The position numbers were made by a program, and so were the translations under genes. Shown piece by piece: positions 13,799 through 13,804 of a stretch of 13,804 nt of DNA. Source of the DNA: DASQWP01 sp050697555 (GTDB lineage: Bacteria > Actinomycetota > Thermoleophilia > Gaiellales > Gaiellaceae); the NCBI GenBank assembly GCA_050697555.1, contig JBOHAD010000061.1, positions 1-13,804 of the forward strand, in the 5' to 3' direction. Below the pieces are notes generated by a model that did no database searches, was not told the origin of the DNA, and worked only from the letters and a program-made list of their open reading frames with translations. Positions within the stretch are counted from its first letter, which is position 1. Every line of letters starts with the position of its first letter.

Positions 13799-13804
13799 TT
13801 TCGC

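Overview
The window is very GC-rich DNA with tightly packed genes, many starting with GTG or TTG and many overlapping the previous stop codon as GTGA, ATGA or TGATG. This packing, together with a TreT trehalose synthase, a UbiA-like prenyltransferase beside cytochrome c and heme genes, and glutamyl-tRNA-based heme synthesis, suggests a chromosomal segment of a high-GC actinobacterium. A deep lineage such as Thermoleophilia/Gaiellales is my best guess, but it rests on recall of family sequences and not on a search.

Layout on the + strand. (1) Positions 48-2847 carry a sugar pair: TreT (GT4 trehalose synthase) and a GT20 trehalose-6-phosphate-synthase-like enzyme. (2) Positions 2857-3794 carry molybdenum-cofactor genes moaC and a mogA/moaB-type gene. 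(3) Positions 3791-4651 carry a UbiA-family prenyltransferase, probably for menaquinone by the futalosine route. (4) Positions 4648-7492 carry a heme-export/cytochrome c maturation block: ccmA, ccmB, ccmC, a small ccmD-like gene and a CcsA/HemX-family membrane protein. (5) Positions 7492-10251 carry hemA, hemC and hemD, which take glutamyl-tRNA to uroporphyrinogen III except for the hemL and hemB steps, which are not here. (6) Positions 10224-11671 carry a SAM hydroxide adenosyltransferase (DUF62) and a SAM-dependent methyltransferase. From moaC to the methyltransferase there is almost no non-coding DNA, so the block reads as one polycistronic unit.

The only substantial non-coding stretch is 11672-11767. 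It holds a terminator-like inverted repeat, a good -10 box and a second, nearly perfect palindrome, followed by a clear Shine-Dalgarno and an NCS2/AzgA-type purine permease (11768-13249). A CopD-like four-helix membrane protein lies on the minus strand (13292-13798) and converges on the permease; its 5' end may lie outside the window.

Functionally, most of the block serves respiration: prenyl quinone, heme synthesis, heme export for c-type cytochromes, and molybdenum cofactor for respiratory oxidoreductases. I see no phage, IS element, CRISPR array, tRNA or rRNA, and no convincing novel multi-gene system. The points most worth a second look are the missing canonical start codon of the DUF62 gene (an ATC stands exactly where ATG is expected), the paired palindromes around the permease promoter, and the altered WWD heme-handling motifs in CcmC and the CcsA/HemX protein.
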